55,165 bases of DNA from Archaeoglobi archaeon (GCA_029259335.1 JAPDIY010000090.1:1-55165), one strand, 5' to 3'; shown: positions 1 through 9,491, counted from the stretch's first letter. The notes: generated by a model not told the origin, from the sequence alone. Made by a program: numbers and translations.

Positions 1-1255
1 CCTCTCTGATTTTCTCGAAAAGCTCCTTCTTCACCGCATACTTTCCTGCTAAAATGTAGTCGTCGGGAACGCTGTCAAATCCATCCAGCTCGACAACATC
101 CCCCTCAATCCCCTTTTTACTCCTGAACTTTTTCAGAGCTTTAAGTACTTCTCCATACGGTATTCTTCTACGGAACTTTATCACATTCTCAACATCTCCT
201 TCCCCAAATTCCTCTCTTGCGATGACTATGAGGGGAATGTCAGCCTCTCTTATCTTTTCGAGCTTTCTCTTTAAGTATTCTTCAGTCCAGAAGCCTGCAA
301 TTTCCACATAAACTCTTTTACCATCTACATCAATCGCGAAATCCGGAATAAAAGCATATTTTCCAGCCTTTACAACATCCGGTTCCCTCAAAACGTTGTA
401 GCCGAGCATTCTCAACTTTCTCGCAAACTCCTCTTCAAGCGAGGAATCGTAGTCTATCCTTTCGTCTTTATCCGGAAATATATCCTTCCATCTATCATCA
501 ATCTCAAGAAAGTATATCCTATCAGAATCTGCAATCTCCGCCCTGAGATACCACTTTTTAGCTTTCAAAATATAGGGTATGAGCTTTGCAAAGGCAACTC
601 CATACTTCCTCGTCATTTTCAGTATGCTCGCTGCTCCCGTAACTTCTACCATCAGCCTTCCTTCCTCCTCATAAAGCTCATACATCAGACCAAGCCACTT
701 GATTGTCCTGAAAATCTCCTTATGCTTGTCGGAAACCCAGAATGTCAATCTGAGAGCGTTGAAAAGCGATGTTTGAAGGAGAGAAAGATTGTAAAGCTTT
801 ATCAGGTTGTCGGGTGTGATGAGTCTGAAATCGGTCAGAATGAGCTCCTCCTCCCTGTCTGCAAACATAGCCCTTTCTATGGTTTCAGGAGTTGTATTGA
901 AATATTTTGCAGCATACTCTATAATCTTATCCCTCTCCTTTTTCGACGTCACGAATCCCTTCTCAAAGAGTAGCATTCTCACTCTGTGTGGTTCAATTTC
1001 CGAGTCTATGTCAAAGGCACAGGCTTTCTCAACGCAGTAGTTCTCAAGAACCCTTACAAAACCCCTTACCTTCCTGAAGTTCCTTGCATCTTCAATATCC
1101 TTCAGCTTTGCAAGCACCTTTCCATACTTTTTCCCGACACCAGCCCTGAAAACCTTTATCACGATCTCCGCCAGTCCATAGTCCTTTTCTCCAGCAAACT
1201 TTGGGATTATCTTTCCCTTGACTTTCCTGACATCAAGCAGTTCCTTTGGTAGCAT
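1..1255 (-). CDS. Bax1-like (DUF790) nuclease, partner of XPB; 3' end outside window
   Basis: Reading from an ATG at 1255 on the minus strand, the frame stays open for 418 codons to the left edge, so the C-terminus is missing. The protein fits the archaeal DUF790 family, known as Bax1, which binds archaeal XPB and acts as a structure-dependent nuclease in repair. A PD-(D/E)XK-like core is visible late in the protein: an acidic LEEEFARKL helix, then IPDF, then VYVEIAGFW. The start lies inside the end of the XPB gene (23 nt overlap), so the two are translationally coupled in one operon. The nuclease role is family knowledge; the pairing with XPB is seen here. Confidence 0.85.
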   Translation of the reverse strand, partial: MLPKELLDVRKVKGKIIPKFAGEKDYGLAEIVIKVFRAGVGKKYGKVLAKLKDIEDARNFRKVRGFVRVLENYCVEKACAFDIDSEIEPHRVRMLLFEKGFVTSKKERDKIIEYAAKYFNTTPETIERAMFADREEELILTDFRLITPDNLIKLYNLSLLQTSLFNALRLTFWVSDKHKEIFRTIKWLGLMYELYEEEGRLMVEVTGAASILKMTRKYGVAFAKLIPYILKAKKWYLRAEIADSDRIYFLEIDDRWKDIFPDKDERIDYDSSLEEEFARKLRMLGYNVLREPDVVKAGKYAFIPDFAIDVDGKRVYVEIAGFWTEEYLKRKLEKIREADIPLIVIAREEFGEGDVENVIKFRRRIPYGEVLKALKKFRSKKGIEGDVVELDGFDSVPDDYILAGKYAVKKELFEKIRE

Positions 1256-2585
1256 TTCTTCTCCTCCTTGCTGTTCCCACCTCTCCCGTCTCCCTTGAAA
1301 TCAGTTCGTAGAGCACGGCTCTTTCCTTACCCTTAGACGGTCTCAGGATCCTCCCAAGTCTTTGTATGTATTCTCTAACACTCCCACTCCCGCTCATGAT
1401 CACGCCAACATTGGCGTCAGGCACGTCAATACCTTCATCGAGCACCTGACTGCTCACTATTGCTCTGAACCTCCCCCTCCTGAATCCTTCCAGAATCTCC
1501 TGCCTCTCTTCTTTGGGAGTTCTGTATGTTATGGCAGGAATAAGGAAAAGCTTGGAGATTTTGTAAACGAGCTCGTTGTGGCGGGTGAAGATGATTATCT
1601 TATCCTTCCTGTGTTTCTCAAGAATTTCTCTAAGCTTTCTGATTTTGTTTTTTGAGTTGAAGGCGATCTTCCTTGCCTCATCCCACGCTCTGAGTGCGTC
1701 ATAAGCCCTCTCATCATAGCCAGTGGCCATCACAACCTTATGGAAGTCCTCCACGCTTCTGATCACTATCTTCCTCGCCTTAAGATAGTTCTTGAAAACC
1801 CTCTCCCTCTTCCTGTACTCCTCTAACTCCTCTTCAGTCAGCGGGATGTAAATCCTCTTTATCGTGAAGTCCGCAAGATGCTTGCCAGCAAGCTCTTCCG
1901 GCTTCAGCTCGAAAACCTTTCCCCCGACAACCTCTGGAAGAAGTTTGTGCCTTGAATCTTCCCTTTCGAAGGTTGCAGTTAAACCGAGCCTGTAGGGGGC
2001 AGCACTCATTTCTGCAATCTGTATGTAGCTCTCTCCAGCCAGATGGTGAACCTCGTCGAATATCAGCAGTTTAAACATGTTTCCAAGCTTTTCCGCATTT
2101 GTGAAAGCCGAGTCGTAGGTTGCGATAGTTACAGGCTTCAACTCCTTAACCCTGCCGGAGAACTCACCCACGTATTCACTACCGAAAATCGAAAGCTTCT
2201 CCTTCCACTGGTCTATGAGGTCGAGGGTGGGCACAACAACAAGGGTTGCTGCTGAAATCTCGTTTATCGCAGCGAGCGCAACGTGTGTTTTGCCAGAACC
2301 CGTCGGCAGAACTATACAACCCCATCTGTCTCTGAGCCAACTCTCCAATGCTCGCTCCTGATAGTCTCTCAAATCTATTTCAGCATCAAAATAAGGAGAG
2401 GGTATTAGATTAAGGACGTTATCTTCATATTCCACATCATTCTGCTCGAAATAATCAATTATCCACCTGTACTTGTAAGCGAGAGTCCTGTAAACCTTTG
2501 ATCTTGAATCGAACTTGGCGTGGGGAACGTGGACGTCACCCTTAATAACGACCGTTCCCCTTTCATAGGATAACTCGGCAAGCAT
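1233..2585 (-). CDS. XPB-type DNA repair helicase (SF2)
   Basis: ATP-dependent superfamily 2 DNA helicase/translocase of the archaeal XPB family, acting on damaged or bubble DNA. In the 450-residue protein I see the Q-like segment [10 protein letters not shown] (71-80), Walker A LPTGSGKT (93-100), box II DEVH (177-180), TAT (203-205), the XPB-specific RED motif (208-210) and the late motif [12 protein letters not shown]. The first 60 residues match the position of the damage-recognition domain. The length is normal for archaeal XPB, which lacks the long eukaryotic N-terminus. It is upstream of and overlaps the Bax1-like nuclease gene. The family is clear; an actual excision-repair role in archaea is inference. 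Confidence 0.93.
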   Translation of the reverse strand: MLAELSYERGTVVIKGDVHVPHAKFDSRSKVYRTLAYKYRWIIDYFEQNDVEYEDNVLNLIPSPYFDAEIDLRDYQERALESWLRDRWGCIVLPTGSGKTHVALAAINEISAATLVVVPTLDLIDQWKEKLSIFGSEYVGEFSGRVKELKPVTIATYDSAFTNAEKLGNMFKLLIFDEVHHLAGESYIQIAEMSAAPYRLGLTATFEREDSRHKLLPEVVGGKVFELKPEELAGKHLADFTIKRIYIPLTEEELEEYRKRERVFKNYLKARKIVIRSVEDFHKVVMATGYDERAYDALRAWDEARKIAFNSKNKIRKLREILEKHRKDKIIIFTRHNELVYKISKLFLIPAITYRTPKEERQEILEGFRRGRFRAIVSSQVLDEGIDVPDANVGVIMSGSGSVREYIQRLGRILRPSKGKERAVLYELISRETGEVGTARRRRNATKGTA

Positions 2586-2770
2586 TCAGCTTTCCTTAAC
2601 TTCAACAACCTTAAGCTTTTTTCGAACGGAGATAGCATATATCAACTTATTTTCAGAATAAAGCTTTCAGGTATTGTTGCTGGTTGTTTGAAATGCGATA
2701 GGCTGATAGTGTGGTTCACACAGAGTGACAGCAAAAGGAGTTGTAAGATAAAATAAAAAATCAGAATAAA

Positions 2771-4567
2771 TCATTCAACCCATCCAAGCCCGAGTTCTTC
2801 AAGCTTTTCCCTGCTCGGCACACCATCAGGCCACTTTCTGTATTCGTAGTACTCAATCACCTGCTTCTTGACATCCGGAACATTTCCTGCACTCCCTCCC
2901 TCGACCGGCTGCAGCACTATCTCAGGCAGAGTATCATCCTTGGCAGTAACACCGCACTTGATGTCGTAAATTCTCTTGAGTGTATGCATCCTCTCTCCAG
3001 CCACAAATATGCTCTCCACCGTATGCTCATGGCCAGTAGCAGCCTTGAGCATTGTTGCAAGCTGGGTGGGTTTAATTGGCATGAAAGCGCACATTATGAC
3101 TGCATTGTAAAGCTCGGAGAAGTTCTGAACCTTTGCGGTGAGAATACCCTTACTCTCATTAGCAAATCTATCGTCACTCGATATGTCATATTCAGGTATT
3201 TTCTTGCCCATCTCGTAGAGGTACATCTGATGGGGTAGGTGGCATGCCCCTCTTATGTGGGTAGCATATGCACATGCCAAACCTGCAAAACCCCTCGCAT
3301 CGTGCATTGGAATTTCAAGCCCCTTGACATGTGCCGCCCAGTTCTCGACACCATATTTTTTGCCAATAAACTTCACACCCTCGGCAAGTTCCTCTCCCTT
3401 ACCCTTTCTGTAGGCTATATCCTTAACAAGCTGCTTCACAGCTTCTGCATCTCCCCACTTCACATTGAAATCTCCAACCCCCTTTTCTGTCAGATACATC
3501 GCGAAGGCGATTGATACACCCGATGAGATAGAGTCCATTCCGAGATCGTTGACCATGTAGTTTATTTCGAGTAAAGACTCAAGGTTATCGTTCAGTTGCA
3601 GAGCACCAAAGGCAGCGAGAGTTTCGTATTCTGGGCCGTGGATTTCCTTACCCTTGAACTCGACGACTCTACCACATCTCACAACGCATCCAAGGCAGCC
3701 GTCGTTGCCCCTCAAAACTGAAGCAGCCATCGCCGCTCCCGAAATCTTCGTAGCTCCTTCAAACGTTCCCTGAGTGTAGTACTTTATAGGCAGATCACCA
3801 AATCCCTCGGCCGTTTCCATGTAGCCAGCGGTTCCAAGCTGCGTGAACATGTTGCAGGTGAAATCCTCTTTTATTCTCTCCAGCAGTTCGTCAACAGCTT
3901 TGTTGAACTCCTCCTCATTCGCGACCTCTACTTTAATTCTATCGGAGGGATCGTAGACAACAGCAATCCCCTTGAGCTTCTTTGAACCCATAACAGCGCC
4001 CATTCCCGTCCTACCGGCATGCCTCGAATTGTCCACCTGAACGCACGCATATTTAACCAGATTTTCTCCTGCAGGCCCGATCACAGCGGTTGCGACCCTC
4101 TTATCCCCAAGCTCCTTCTCAAGCATCTCCTGAGCTTCATAGCAACCCTTACCCCATATTTCATTAGCATCAACTATCTCCGCTCCATTGGAATCAATCT
4201 TGATGTAAACGGGCTTCTCGCTTGCCCCCTCTATTATAACGCCATCCCATCCCGTGTATTTCAGATAAGTCGCCATCCTCCCTCCAGAGTTGGATTCACC
4301 CCAGATTCCGGTTAGTGGACTTCTCGCGCAGAACTCAAGCCTGCTGGTTGACGGAGCCCTCGTTCCGGTCAGCGGGCCGGTCATGAGCATGAGAACGTTT
4401 TCTGGAGAAAGTGGATCAGCATCGAACGTCCTCATATCGTAATGCAGCTTTACAGCCAGCCCAGCACCGCCTATAAACTCTTTCAGGTCCTTCTCATCGG
4501 GAACGAAAGTCGAAACCGTCTTTTCTGAGAGATTCACCCTCAGAATTTTGCCGCAGTAGCCAAACAT
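2771..4567 (-). CDS. Aldehyde ferredoxin oxidoreductase (tungstopterin)
   Basis: Cytoplasmic tungsten enzyme that oxidises aldehydes to carboxylic acids and reduces ferredoxin. The 598-residue length is normal. The [4Fe-4S] ligands are visible as C291-x2-C294-x3-C298 (CLGCVVRC), with the usual distant fourth cysteine at C493. The pterin-binding hallmarks DLGMDSIS (341-348) and the GWDG and AGRTGMG regions are also present. A GAGGTGAT ribosome site lies 5 nt before the ATG and overlaps the stop of the upstream alcohol dehydrogenase gene, so the two form an operon. The likely flow is alcohol to aldehyde to acid, or the reverse. The substrate cannot be told from sequence; AOR, FOR and related subfamilies share these motifs. 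Confidence 0.93.
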   Translation of the reverse strand: MFGYCGKILRVNLSEKTVSTFVPDEKDLKEFIGGAGLAVKLHYDMRTFDADPLSPENVLMLMTGPLTGTRAPSTSRLEFCARSPLTGIWGESNSGGRMATYLKYTGWDGVIIEGASEKPVYIKIDSNGAEIVDANEIWGKGCYEAQEMLEKELGDKRVATAVIGPAGENLVKYACVQVDNSRHAGRTGMGAVMGSKKLKGIAVVYDPSDRIKVEVANEEEFNKAVDELLERIKEDFTCNMFTQLGTAGYMETAEGFGDLPIKYYTQGTFEGATKISGAAMAASVLRGNDGCLGCVVRCGRVVEFKGKEIHGPEYETLAAFGALQLNDNLESLLEINYMVNDLGMDSISSGVSIAFAMYLTEKGVGDFNVKWGDAEAVKQLVKDIAYRKGKGEELAEGVKFIGKKYGVENWAAHVKGLEIPMHDARGFAGLACAYATHIRGACHLPHQMYLYEMGKKIPEYDISSDDRFANESKGILTAKVQNFSELYNAVIMCAFMPIKPTQLATMLKAATGHEHTVESIFVAGERMHTLKRIYDIKCGVTAKDDTLPEIVLQPVEGGSAGNVPDVKKQVIEYYEYRKWPDGVPSREKLEELGLGWVE

Positions 4568-4578
4568 ATCGCATCACC

Positions 4579-5721
4579 TCAGAAGTCAACCTTTTTGCCA
4601 TAGAATGCATACTCATAGAGTTTTCTAACTTCCTCCGTTCCGGGACATCTTGGAGATGTTATAATGCATGCATCGTTTATTGCGTGATTTACCACTTCCT
4701 CAAGGGCGTCAAAGTACTCCTTCTCACCCACAATTTCCGACACCTTCGTGGGCAGGTCTGTGTTCTTCATTATCTCGAAAATTCTGTCCACCAGACTCTC
4801 AGCATCTTTCAGTCCCGCCTTTACTGCCAGATAATCAAGCAATTTCTTCGATCCCTCATCGTTAATGTAGTACTGCAGGACGTAGGGCAAGAATACACCA
4901 ACGCAGATACCGTGATGAACCTTGAAGTAGGCACCGAAAGCGTGGCCGAGAGAGTGAACAACCCCGACCTGAGAGTTGCCGAATCCCATCCCGGCCATCG
5001 TGGCTGCATGATGCATCTTGGCTCTTGCCTCCACATCACCTTTATACGATTTTTCGAGGTTCTCCAAAATAATTTCTATGGCCTTCTCACACATTGCATC
5101 GCTGAAATCGTTCTTCCAAGGTGCAACAGCTCCCTCAATAGCATGCGTCAAGGCATCCATACCTGTTCCCGCAACAAGCTTCGGCGGCATCTTTTCTACA
5201 AATCTGTAGTCGAGAATTGTCAAGTCGGGAATTGCCTCTCTGTTTGCGGGCAGAACTTTTCTCTTCTCTTTCGTATCTGTCAGCACCATCGCCCAGGTAG
5301 CATCTGCACCAGTTCCACTTGTGGTCGGGATCGCTATTAACTTCGCTTTCTTCTGAAAACCGAGTTCGTAGAGGTCTGTGAATGGTGTGACAAGCTCAGG
5401 GTCAATGTCGAGTTCCATCAAAATCCTTGCCATTTTTCCAACATCCATAACGCTTCCGCCGCCAAGAGCTATTATGAGCTGGGCATCAACGTCTCTTGCG
5501 ACCTTTGCACATCTAACGGCCGTTTCGATGCTCGGCTCAGGCTCTACATCATCAAAAACCTCAATTTTCTCAGCCTTGATGTGTTTTTTCACTTCATCCA
5601 CATACCCAAGCTCCTTCAGAGACTTGTCGGTCACTATCAAAACCCTCTCAGCTCTCTCATTCTGCAGATGCTGTACTGCATCATCACCGAAAACAGCCTT
5701 TGGAACTACAAACCACCACAT
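4579..5721 (-). CDS. Iron-containing (group III) alcohol dehydrogenase
   Basis: NAD(P)-dependent alcohol/aldehyde oxidoreductase of the Fe-ADH family, 380 residues (normal length). I see the nucleotide-binding GGGSVMDVGK, the family signature around IPTTSGTGADAT, the metal-site GTGMDALTHAIEG, and the histidine-rich stretch VVHSLGHAFGAYFKVHHG that supplies the remaining iron ligands. The ATG at 5721 has a GGTGAT ribosome site 4 nt upstream (5726-5731). It is the first gene of a two-gene operon with the aldehyde ferredoxin oxidoreductase, 11 nt downstream. This suggests coupled alcohol-aldehyde-acid interconversion. The exact alcohol is unknown. Confidence 0.92.
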   Translation of the reverse strand: MWWFVVPKAVFGDDAVQHLQNERAERVLIVTDKSLKELGYVDEVKKHIKAEKIEVFDDVEPEPSIETAVRCAKVARDVDAQLIIALGGGSVMDVGKMARILMELDIDPELVTPFTDLYELGFQKKAKLIAIPTTSGTGADATWAMVLTDTKEKRKVLPANREAIPDLTILDYRFVEKMPPKLVAGTGMDALTHAIEGAVAPWKNDFSDAMCEKAIEIILENLEKSYKGDVEARAKMHHAATMAGMGFGNSQVGVVHSLGHAFGAYFKVHHGICVGVFLPYVLQYYINDEGSKKLLDYLAVKAGLKDAESLVDRIFEIMKNTDLPTKVSEIVGEKEYFDALEEVVNHAINDACIITSPRCPGTEEVRKLYEYAFYGKKVDF

Positions 5722-5753
5722 CTAAATCACCAAGTGTACATGACACATAGCAA

Positions 5754-5763
5754 CATAAAATAT
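5754..5763 (-). promoter_or_regulatory. Probable TATA box of the adh-aor operon
   Basis: An A/T-only stretch, read on the minus strand as AATATTTTAT, is preceded by a purine-rich GGAAA that fits a BRE. Transcription would start near 5733, giving a leader just long enough for the GGTGAT ribosome site. Pattern-based only. Confidence 0.45.
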
Positions 5764-5837
5764 TTTCCAATGTTTATTAGTGCGCTTCAGTCTTTTTACA
5801 CGAAACATTTTTTAATTTTTAATGCAAAATTCTCTTG

Positions 5838-7463
5838 ATGCCCTCATTAAGGCTAAGTTTTCGAAAGAAGGAGGAAACTCCAAAGAGAGAAGCGGTTTTT
5901 GAGATAATCAAAAAGAGCGCACGTGGAGAATTTCTGGATCAGGATACGTTCAGAACACTATCAAAGAGACTATCACAGGAGTTTGAACCTCCTGAAGGAT
6001 GGATTGAAGTTGAAGGTTATCCTGTCTATGGTAGATTCGTCATATCGAGCGTTCACATACTGTATAGTGACGAAGAAAATGAGTTTGTATACCACGTTAA
6101 CGAACCCAGCCTGGACGAGGACGAACTCAAGCTCGTAAAGGATGTTATCAGTAAGCTTGAGTACTATGCTGCAAATCCTAGAGAAGTTAAGGATAAAGTC
6201 TCTACCCTCAAGTCAAAAATTGACTCCATTCTTGAAGATTACAGGATAAAACTTGAAGGTTCTGATTACTTTAGAATCCTCTACCATATTTTCAAGAGAA
6301 CGATTCTGTATGGCAAAATAACGCCGATGATGTATGACCCGATGATTGAGGATATATCCTGCAATGGCTATGGCAAGTACATTTACATTTTCCACAGGAA
6401 GTACACAAACCTCCGCACCAACATCATCTTCGAAGAACCAGACGAACTAGACTCCTTCGTTGTCAACCTTGCCCAGAAATGTGGCAAACATATCAGCATC
6501 GCCGAGCCGATGGTTGACGCAACAATGCCTGACGGCAGCAGAATCCAGATGACTCTCGGCAGAGAAGTTACAGACCACGGCTCCACCTTCACCATAAGAA
6601 AATTCAGAGAAGAGCCTGTCACACCCATCGACCTCATCGCCTGGAAAACCTTCAGCAGCGAGCAGATGGCCTACCTCTGGCTCTGCATAGAAAACAAGAA
6701 ATCCCTCATCTTCGCAGGTGGTACAGCGAGTGGAAAAACAACATCGATGAACGCCATCTCCCTTTTCATCCCCCGTCGCTCAAAAATAGTCACAATTGAA
6801 GACACCCGCGAGCTAATGCTCCCGCATGAGAACTGGATTCCTGGTGTAACAAGAGATGCCTTCCACGGTGATAAGGGAGCGGTTGACATGTACGATTTAC
6901 TCAGAGCCGCTCTCAGACAGAGGCCAGAGTACATAATAGTCGGAGAAGTAAGAGGCAGAGAGGCTTTAACGCTCTTTCAGGCCATGGCAACTGGCCACAC
7001 AACCTACTCAACGCTGCATGCAGACAGCATAAGCGGGGCAATACACAGACTCGAAAACCCACCCATCGGCGTTCCAAGACCAATGCTTGAAGCTCTTGAC
7101 ATTATCAGCATCCAGGCCCAGACCTACGTCGGAGACAAGAGGGTGAGGAGGAACATGGAGATAGCCGAGATTGTTGGCCTTGATGCCCACACCAAGATGC
7201 TGAGAACCTCAACAGTCTTCCAGTGGGACAGCGTTAAGGATGAGCATACGATGGTCGGCACATCCAAAGCTTTGGAAGAGATAAGGAGGCAGAGGGGCTG
7301 GAGTGTGCGAGAGCTGAATGAGGAGCTGGATAGGAGGAGGAGGGTGCTGGAGTTTATGACGTCCAACGGAATCAGATCTTTCAGGGATGTGGCACATGTC
7401 ATTCACGCATATCAAGTCAACCCAGAGAGGGCGATGAAATATCTCGGTGTTGAAGAACTTTGA
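5838..7463 (+). CDS. Archaeal type II/IV secretion (pilus/archaellum-type) ATPase
   Basis: Cytoplasmic hexameric ATPase of the GspE/TadA/PilT family, which powers assembly of archaeal type IV pilus-like filaments. With numbering from a TTG at 5835, Walker A is GGTASGKT (295-302), the acidic Asp box is around TIEDTRE (320-326), Walker B is IIVGEVRG (367-374), and the His-box residues are H388 and H395. The N-terminal 150 residues form the usual accessory domain. I prefer the ATG at 5838 over the adjacent TTG. An AT-rich element at about 5811-5822 would place transcription at the start codon (leaderless). The usual partner, a TadC/GspF membrane protein, does not follow; DUF488 does. No pilin gene is seen nearby. 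Confidence 0.92.
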   Translation: MPSLRLSFRKKEETPKREAVFEIIKKSARGEFLDQDTFRTLSKRLSQEFEPPEGWIEVEGYPVYGRFVISSVHILYSDEENEFVYHVNEPSLDEDELKLVKDVISKLEYYAANPREVKDKVSTLKSKIDSILEDYRIKLEGSDYFRILYHIFKRTILYGKITPMMYDPMIEDISCNGYGKYIYIFHRKYTNLRTNIIFEEPDELDSFVVNLAQKCGKHISIAEPMVDATMPDGSRIQMTLGREVTDHGSTFTIRKFREEPVTPIDLIAWKTFSSEQMAYLWLCIENKKSLIFAGGTASGKTTSMNAISLFIPRRSKIVTIEDTRELMLPHENWIPGVTRDAFHGDKGAVDMYDLLRAALRQRPEYIIVGEVRGREALTLFQAMATGHTTYSTLHADSISGAIHRLENPPIGVPRPMLEALDIISIQAQTYVGDKRVRRNMEIAEIVGLDAHTKMLRTSTVFQWDSVKDEHTMVGTSKALEEIRRQRGWSVRELNEELDRRRRVLEFMTSNGIRSFRDVAHVIHAYQVNPERAMKYLGVEEL

Positions 7464-7977
7464 AATATACACAATTGGACATTCAAACAGGAGCATAGAA
7501 GAGTTTACGAGGCTGCTGCTCAAACATTCCGTAGAGGTCCTTGCTGATGTTAGAAGGTTTCCAACTTCAAAATACGAGCATTTTAAGAAGGATAAGCTAA
7601 AGAAATACCTTAAAAACGCTGGAATTGAATACGTCTGGTTTGGGGGGCTTGGGGGTTACAGGAAGAAGATTTTTGAAAATTCTCCGAATATAGCCATAAA
7701 GAGTCAGGGATTCAGGAATTATGCTGATTACATGCTAACTGAGGAATTCAGGAAAGAGATTGAAAAATTGATTGAGATCGCAAAGGAGAGAAGAGTTGCA
7801 TTGATGTGCTCGGAGAAATTCTACTGGAAATGCCATAGAAAATTTATTTCCGACTATCTGACCTTCAAAGGGTTCAGAGTTATCCATATAATAAATAATG
7901 GAGTTAAAGAGCATAGATTGAGCAAAGAGGCAAGGATTACGGAAATCGGGCTTATTTACGATATGAGATGTGATTGA
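7447..7977 (+). CDS. DUF488 domain protein
   Basis: A 176-residue member of the DUF488 family, recognised by the opening IYTIGHSNRSIEEF, the LADVRRFPTSKYEHF stretch and the late LMCSEKFYWKCHR segment, where the Cys and His are typical of the family. Members are widespread in bacteria and archaea and have no settled function. The start is a GTG at 7447 (TTG at 7450 is an alternative), overlapping the end of the secretion ATPase gene by 17 nt, so it is probably co-transcribed. There is no membrane segment. A hairpin followed by a T-rich tract ends the transcript just downstream. Confidence 0.82.
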   Translation: MLKNFEIYTIGHSNRSIEEFTRLLLKHSVEVLADVRRFPTSKYEHFKKDKLKKYLKNAGIEYVWFGGLGGYRKKIFENSPNIAIKSQGFRNYADYMLTEEFRKEIEKLIEIAKERRVALMCSEKFYWKCHRKFISDYLTFKGFRVIHIINNGVKEHRLSKEARITEIGLIYDMRCD

Positions 7978-7984
7978 GATTTGC

Positions 7985-8021
7985 GGGATGCTGCTACAGC
8001 ACCATCCCTCTACCTATTTTT
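7985..8021 (+). terminator. Hairpin plus T-rich tail after the DUF488 gene
   Basis: GGGATG (7985-7990) pairs with CATCCC (8003-8008) and TGC (7992-7994) with GCA (7999-8001), separated by one C-C mismatch around a TACA loop. The sequence CTATTTTTA follows. It lies 8 nt after the DUF488 stop and before the histone promoter. Archaeal termination usually needs only the T-tract, so the hairpin may be incidental or stabilise the 3' end. Confidence 0.5.
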
Positions 8022-8107
8022 ATCCCTACCTAATCTTAACGATAGCTTGAACCAGTTGTTGTACCTTTAACAATTTTGCCCACTGAAAAGTGTATTTCAT
8101 GAAAAAA

Positions 8108-8117
8108 TTTATATAAG
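8108..8117 (+). promoter_or_regulatory. TATA box of the histone gene
   Basis: TTTATATAAG preceded by GAAAAAA (BRE-like). Transcription would begin near 8138, leaving a leader of about 30 nt that carries the strong ribosome site at 8157-8163. Confidence 0.65.
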
Positions 8118-8156
8118 ATTTTGACACCTAAATTATTGGATGGAGTAATCTTGAAT

Positions 8157-8163
8157 GGAGGTG
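8157..8163 (+). promoter_or_regulatory. Ribosome binding site deciding the histone start
   Basis: GGAGGTG, a near-perfect match to the archaeal anti-Shine-Dalgarno, lies 6 nt before the ATG at 8170. It overlaps the in-frame ATG at 8155, which therefore is not the start. Confidence 0.75.
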
Positions 8164-8169
8164 TGTGTG

Positions 8170-8373
8170 ATGGAGCTTCCACTTGCTCCTGTGGAAAGGC
8201 TGCTGAGGAAGGCTGGGGCAACAAGAGTCAGTGAGAATGCAAAAGTCGAACTGGCAAAGGCAGTTGAGGATTACGCCTTGCAGCTTGCGAAGAAGGCATC
8301 TGAACTGGCAAAACATGCGGGAAGAAAGACCGTCAAGGCTGAAGACATAAAAGTGGCCCTTAGAGAGCTTTAA
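8170..8373 (+). CDS. Archaeal histone
   Basis: DNA-wrapping chromatin protein of the HMf/HTa-like archaeal histone family, forming dimers and longer hypernucleosome stacks. From the ATG at 8170 it is 67 residues, the family's normal size, with three helices: [20 protein letters not shown] opens the protein, and the C-terminal helix ends with the conserved [15 protein letters not shown] longer reading from 8155 adds five residues translated out of the ribosome site and is rejected. It is monocistronic, convergent with PriL, and has its own TATA box. In Archaeoglobus, as I recall, a histone gene also sits beside priL and PCNA. Confidence 0.95.
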   Translation: MELPLAPVERLLRKAGATRVSENAKVELAKAVEDYALQLAKKASELAKHAGRKTVKAEDIKVALREL

Positions 8374-8375
8374 AG

Positions 8376-9491
8376 TTATTTCTTTTTTGATTTACATTTT
8401 TTGTAGTAGCTCAGCGGATGCGACACTCTGCAGTCCCCAACGCAGTTCTGATAGGTTCTCATGGTGTCGCAGGAGGGGGAGATGTACTCAGACCCCTTTC
8501 CTCTTTCTCCGGCGATGTGCTCGACCTGATACCTCGTCTTATCCTCATCGAAATCCGGGGCGGACTTAAATAAGGCTATGATGCCATCAACATCCATTCC
8601 GATGTTCAGCAAGAAGGACGTCAAAGCGAACCTTGCTGTGTGGGGGACATTCATTCCTCTCTGCAGTTCGGAAAGAATTTCCTTCATGCACGGCGGTAAA
8701 CATTCCAAGTCAACTTCTCCGAGATCGAAGCTGAACTTCCTCGCTTCTTTCATGGCTTTTCTGTTTAACTCCTTCACAGCGGGCTGGATGGAGGATATGA
8801 CAGGCACCTTCTCGAAAAGCTTAGCCCTCAGTATCTCTTCTATGATTCGTATAACCTCGCCCCTCGTCGTTTCGACATAACCATCCCTCAGTTTTCTGTT
8901 GATAAGCCTCCAATTCTCGTCCCTTATCCTCGACGATGCTCTGACATAGGTTGAAACATGAACGTTCCATCCTCTCAGCTTTATACCCATATCCACGGCT
9001 ATTAGCTTGAGAACGACATTGCCATCGTACTTTTTCGCATCTTCCCTCATCAAGTCTGCGTAGTAGCTGGCCTCATTCACAGCGTATCTCATTCTGACCC
9101 AGTCATCAAGGGCCGAGACGATCATTCTCGAAGAAATGTAGGATAGAATTGCAAGCCTCGCCTTGTTGTAGTATTCCCGGTAAGTGTCATCCGGATAAGA
9201 GAGGGAGCAGTTTTCAAAGCACTTCATGCAGAGATCGCAGTTGGTAAAATTTCCTATTTCTGGACAGTCGTAGCAGTGTTCCTCACAACCAACGCAGAAG
9301 AAATCTGCTTCCTCAACGTATCTTTCTCTGTAAATCTTTCCATCAATTGCGTGGCTTACGATTTTCTTAGCAACTTCAACGGCATCAGGAAATCTCTCAA
9401 GCTCCTCCGCAACATCGAAACTGAAAATCTTGGAGGAGAGCTTCAAAAAAGGATAGCGAGTCAGAAGAGGTAAAAGAGGAAGATATTTCAT
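8376..9491 (-). CDS. priL: DNA primase large subunit with Cys-rich insertion
   Basis: Large regulatory subunit of the archaeal/eukaryotic replicative primase, partner of the catalytic PriS (not in this window). The 371-residue protein has the C-terminal iron-sulfur domain: a first cysteine in LPPCMKEIL, then SPSCDTMRTYQNC and the terminal SHPLSYYKKC. Unusually, residues 66-95 carry eight cysteines in the order CxxCxxxCxxC, eight residues, CxxCxxCxxxC. That suggests a second metal site in the helical N-terminal domain. The ATG overlaps the PCNA stop by 1 nt (TAATG), so primase and clamp are co-expressed. The family call is secure; the second cluster is inference. Confidence 0.93.
   Translation of the reverse strand: MKYLPLLPLLTRYPFLKLSSKIFSFDVAEELERFPDAVEVAKKIVSHAIDGKIYRERYVEEADFFCVGCEEHCYDCPEIGNFTNCDLCMKCFENCSLSYPDDTYREYYNKARLAILSYISSRMIVSALDDWVRMRYAVNEASYYADLMREDAKKYDGNVVLKLIAVDMGIKLRGWNVHVSTYVRASSRIRDENWRLINRKLRDGYVETTRGEVIRIIEEILRAKLFEKVPVISSIQPAVKELNRKAMKEARKFSFDLGEVDLECLPPCMKEILSELQRGMNVPHTARFALTSFLLNIGMDVDGIIALFKSAPDFDEDKTRYQVEHIAGERGKGSEYISPSCDTMRTYQNCVGDCRVSHPLSYYKKCKSKKK

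Noticed and set aside
4684-5340. A 218-codon plus-strand frame opposite the alcohol dehydrogenase gene
   Set aside because: It is antisense to a protein with full Fe-ADH motifs, has no promoter or ribosome site, and reads as low-information sequence.
8155-8169. Longer histone starting at the ATG at 8155
   Set aside because: That ATG is part of the GGAGGTG ribosome site and the added residues are absent from archaeal histones.
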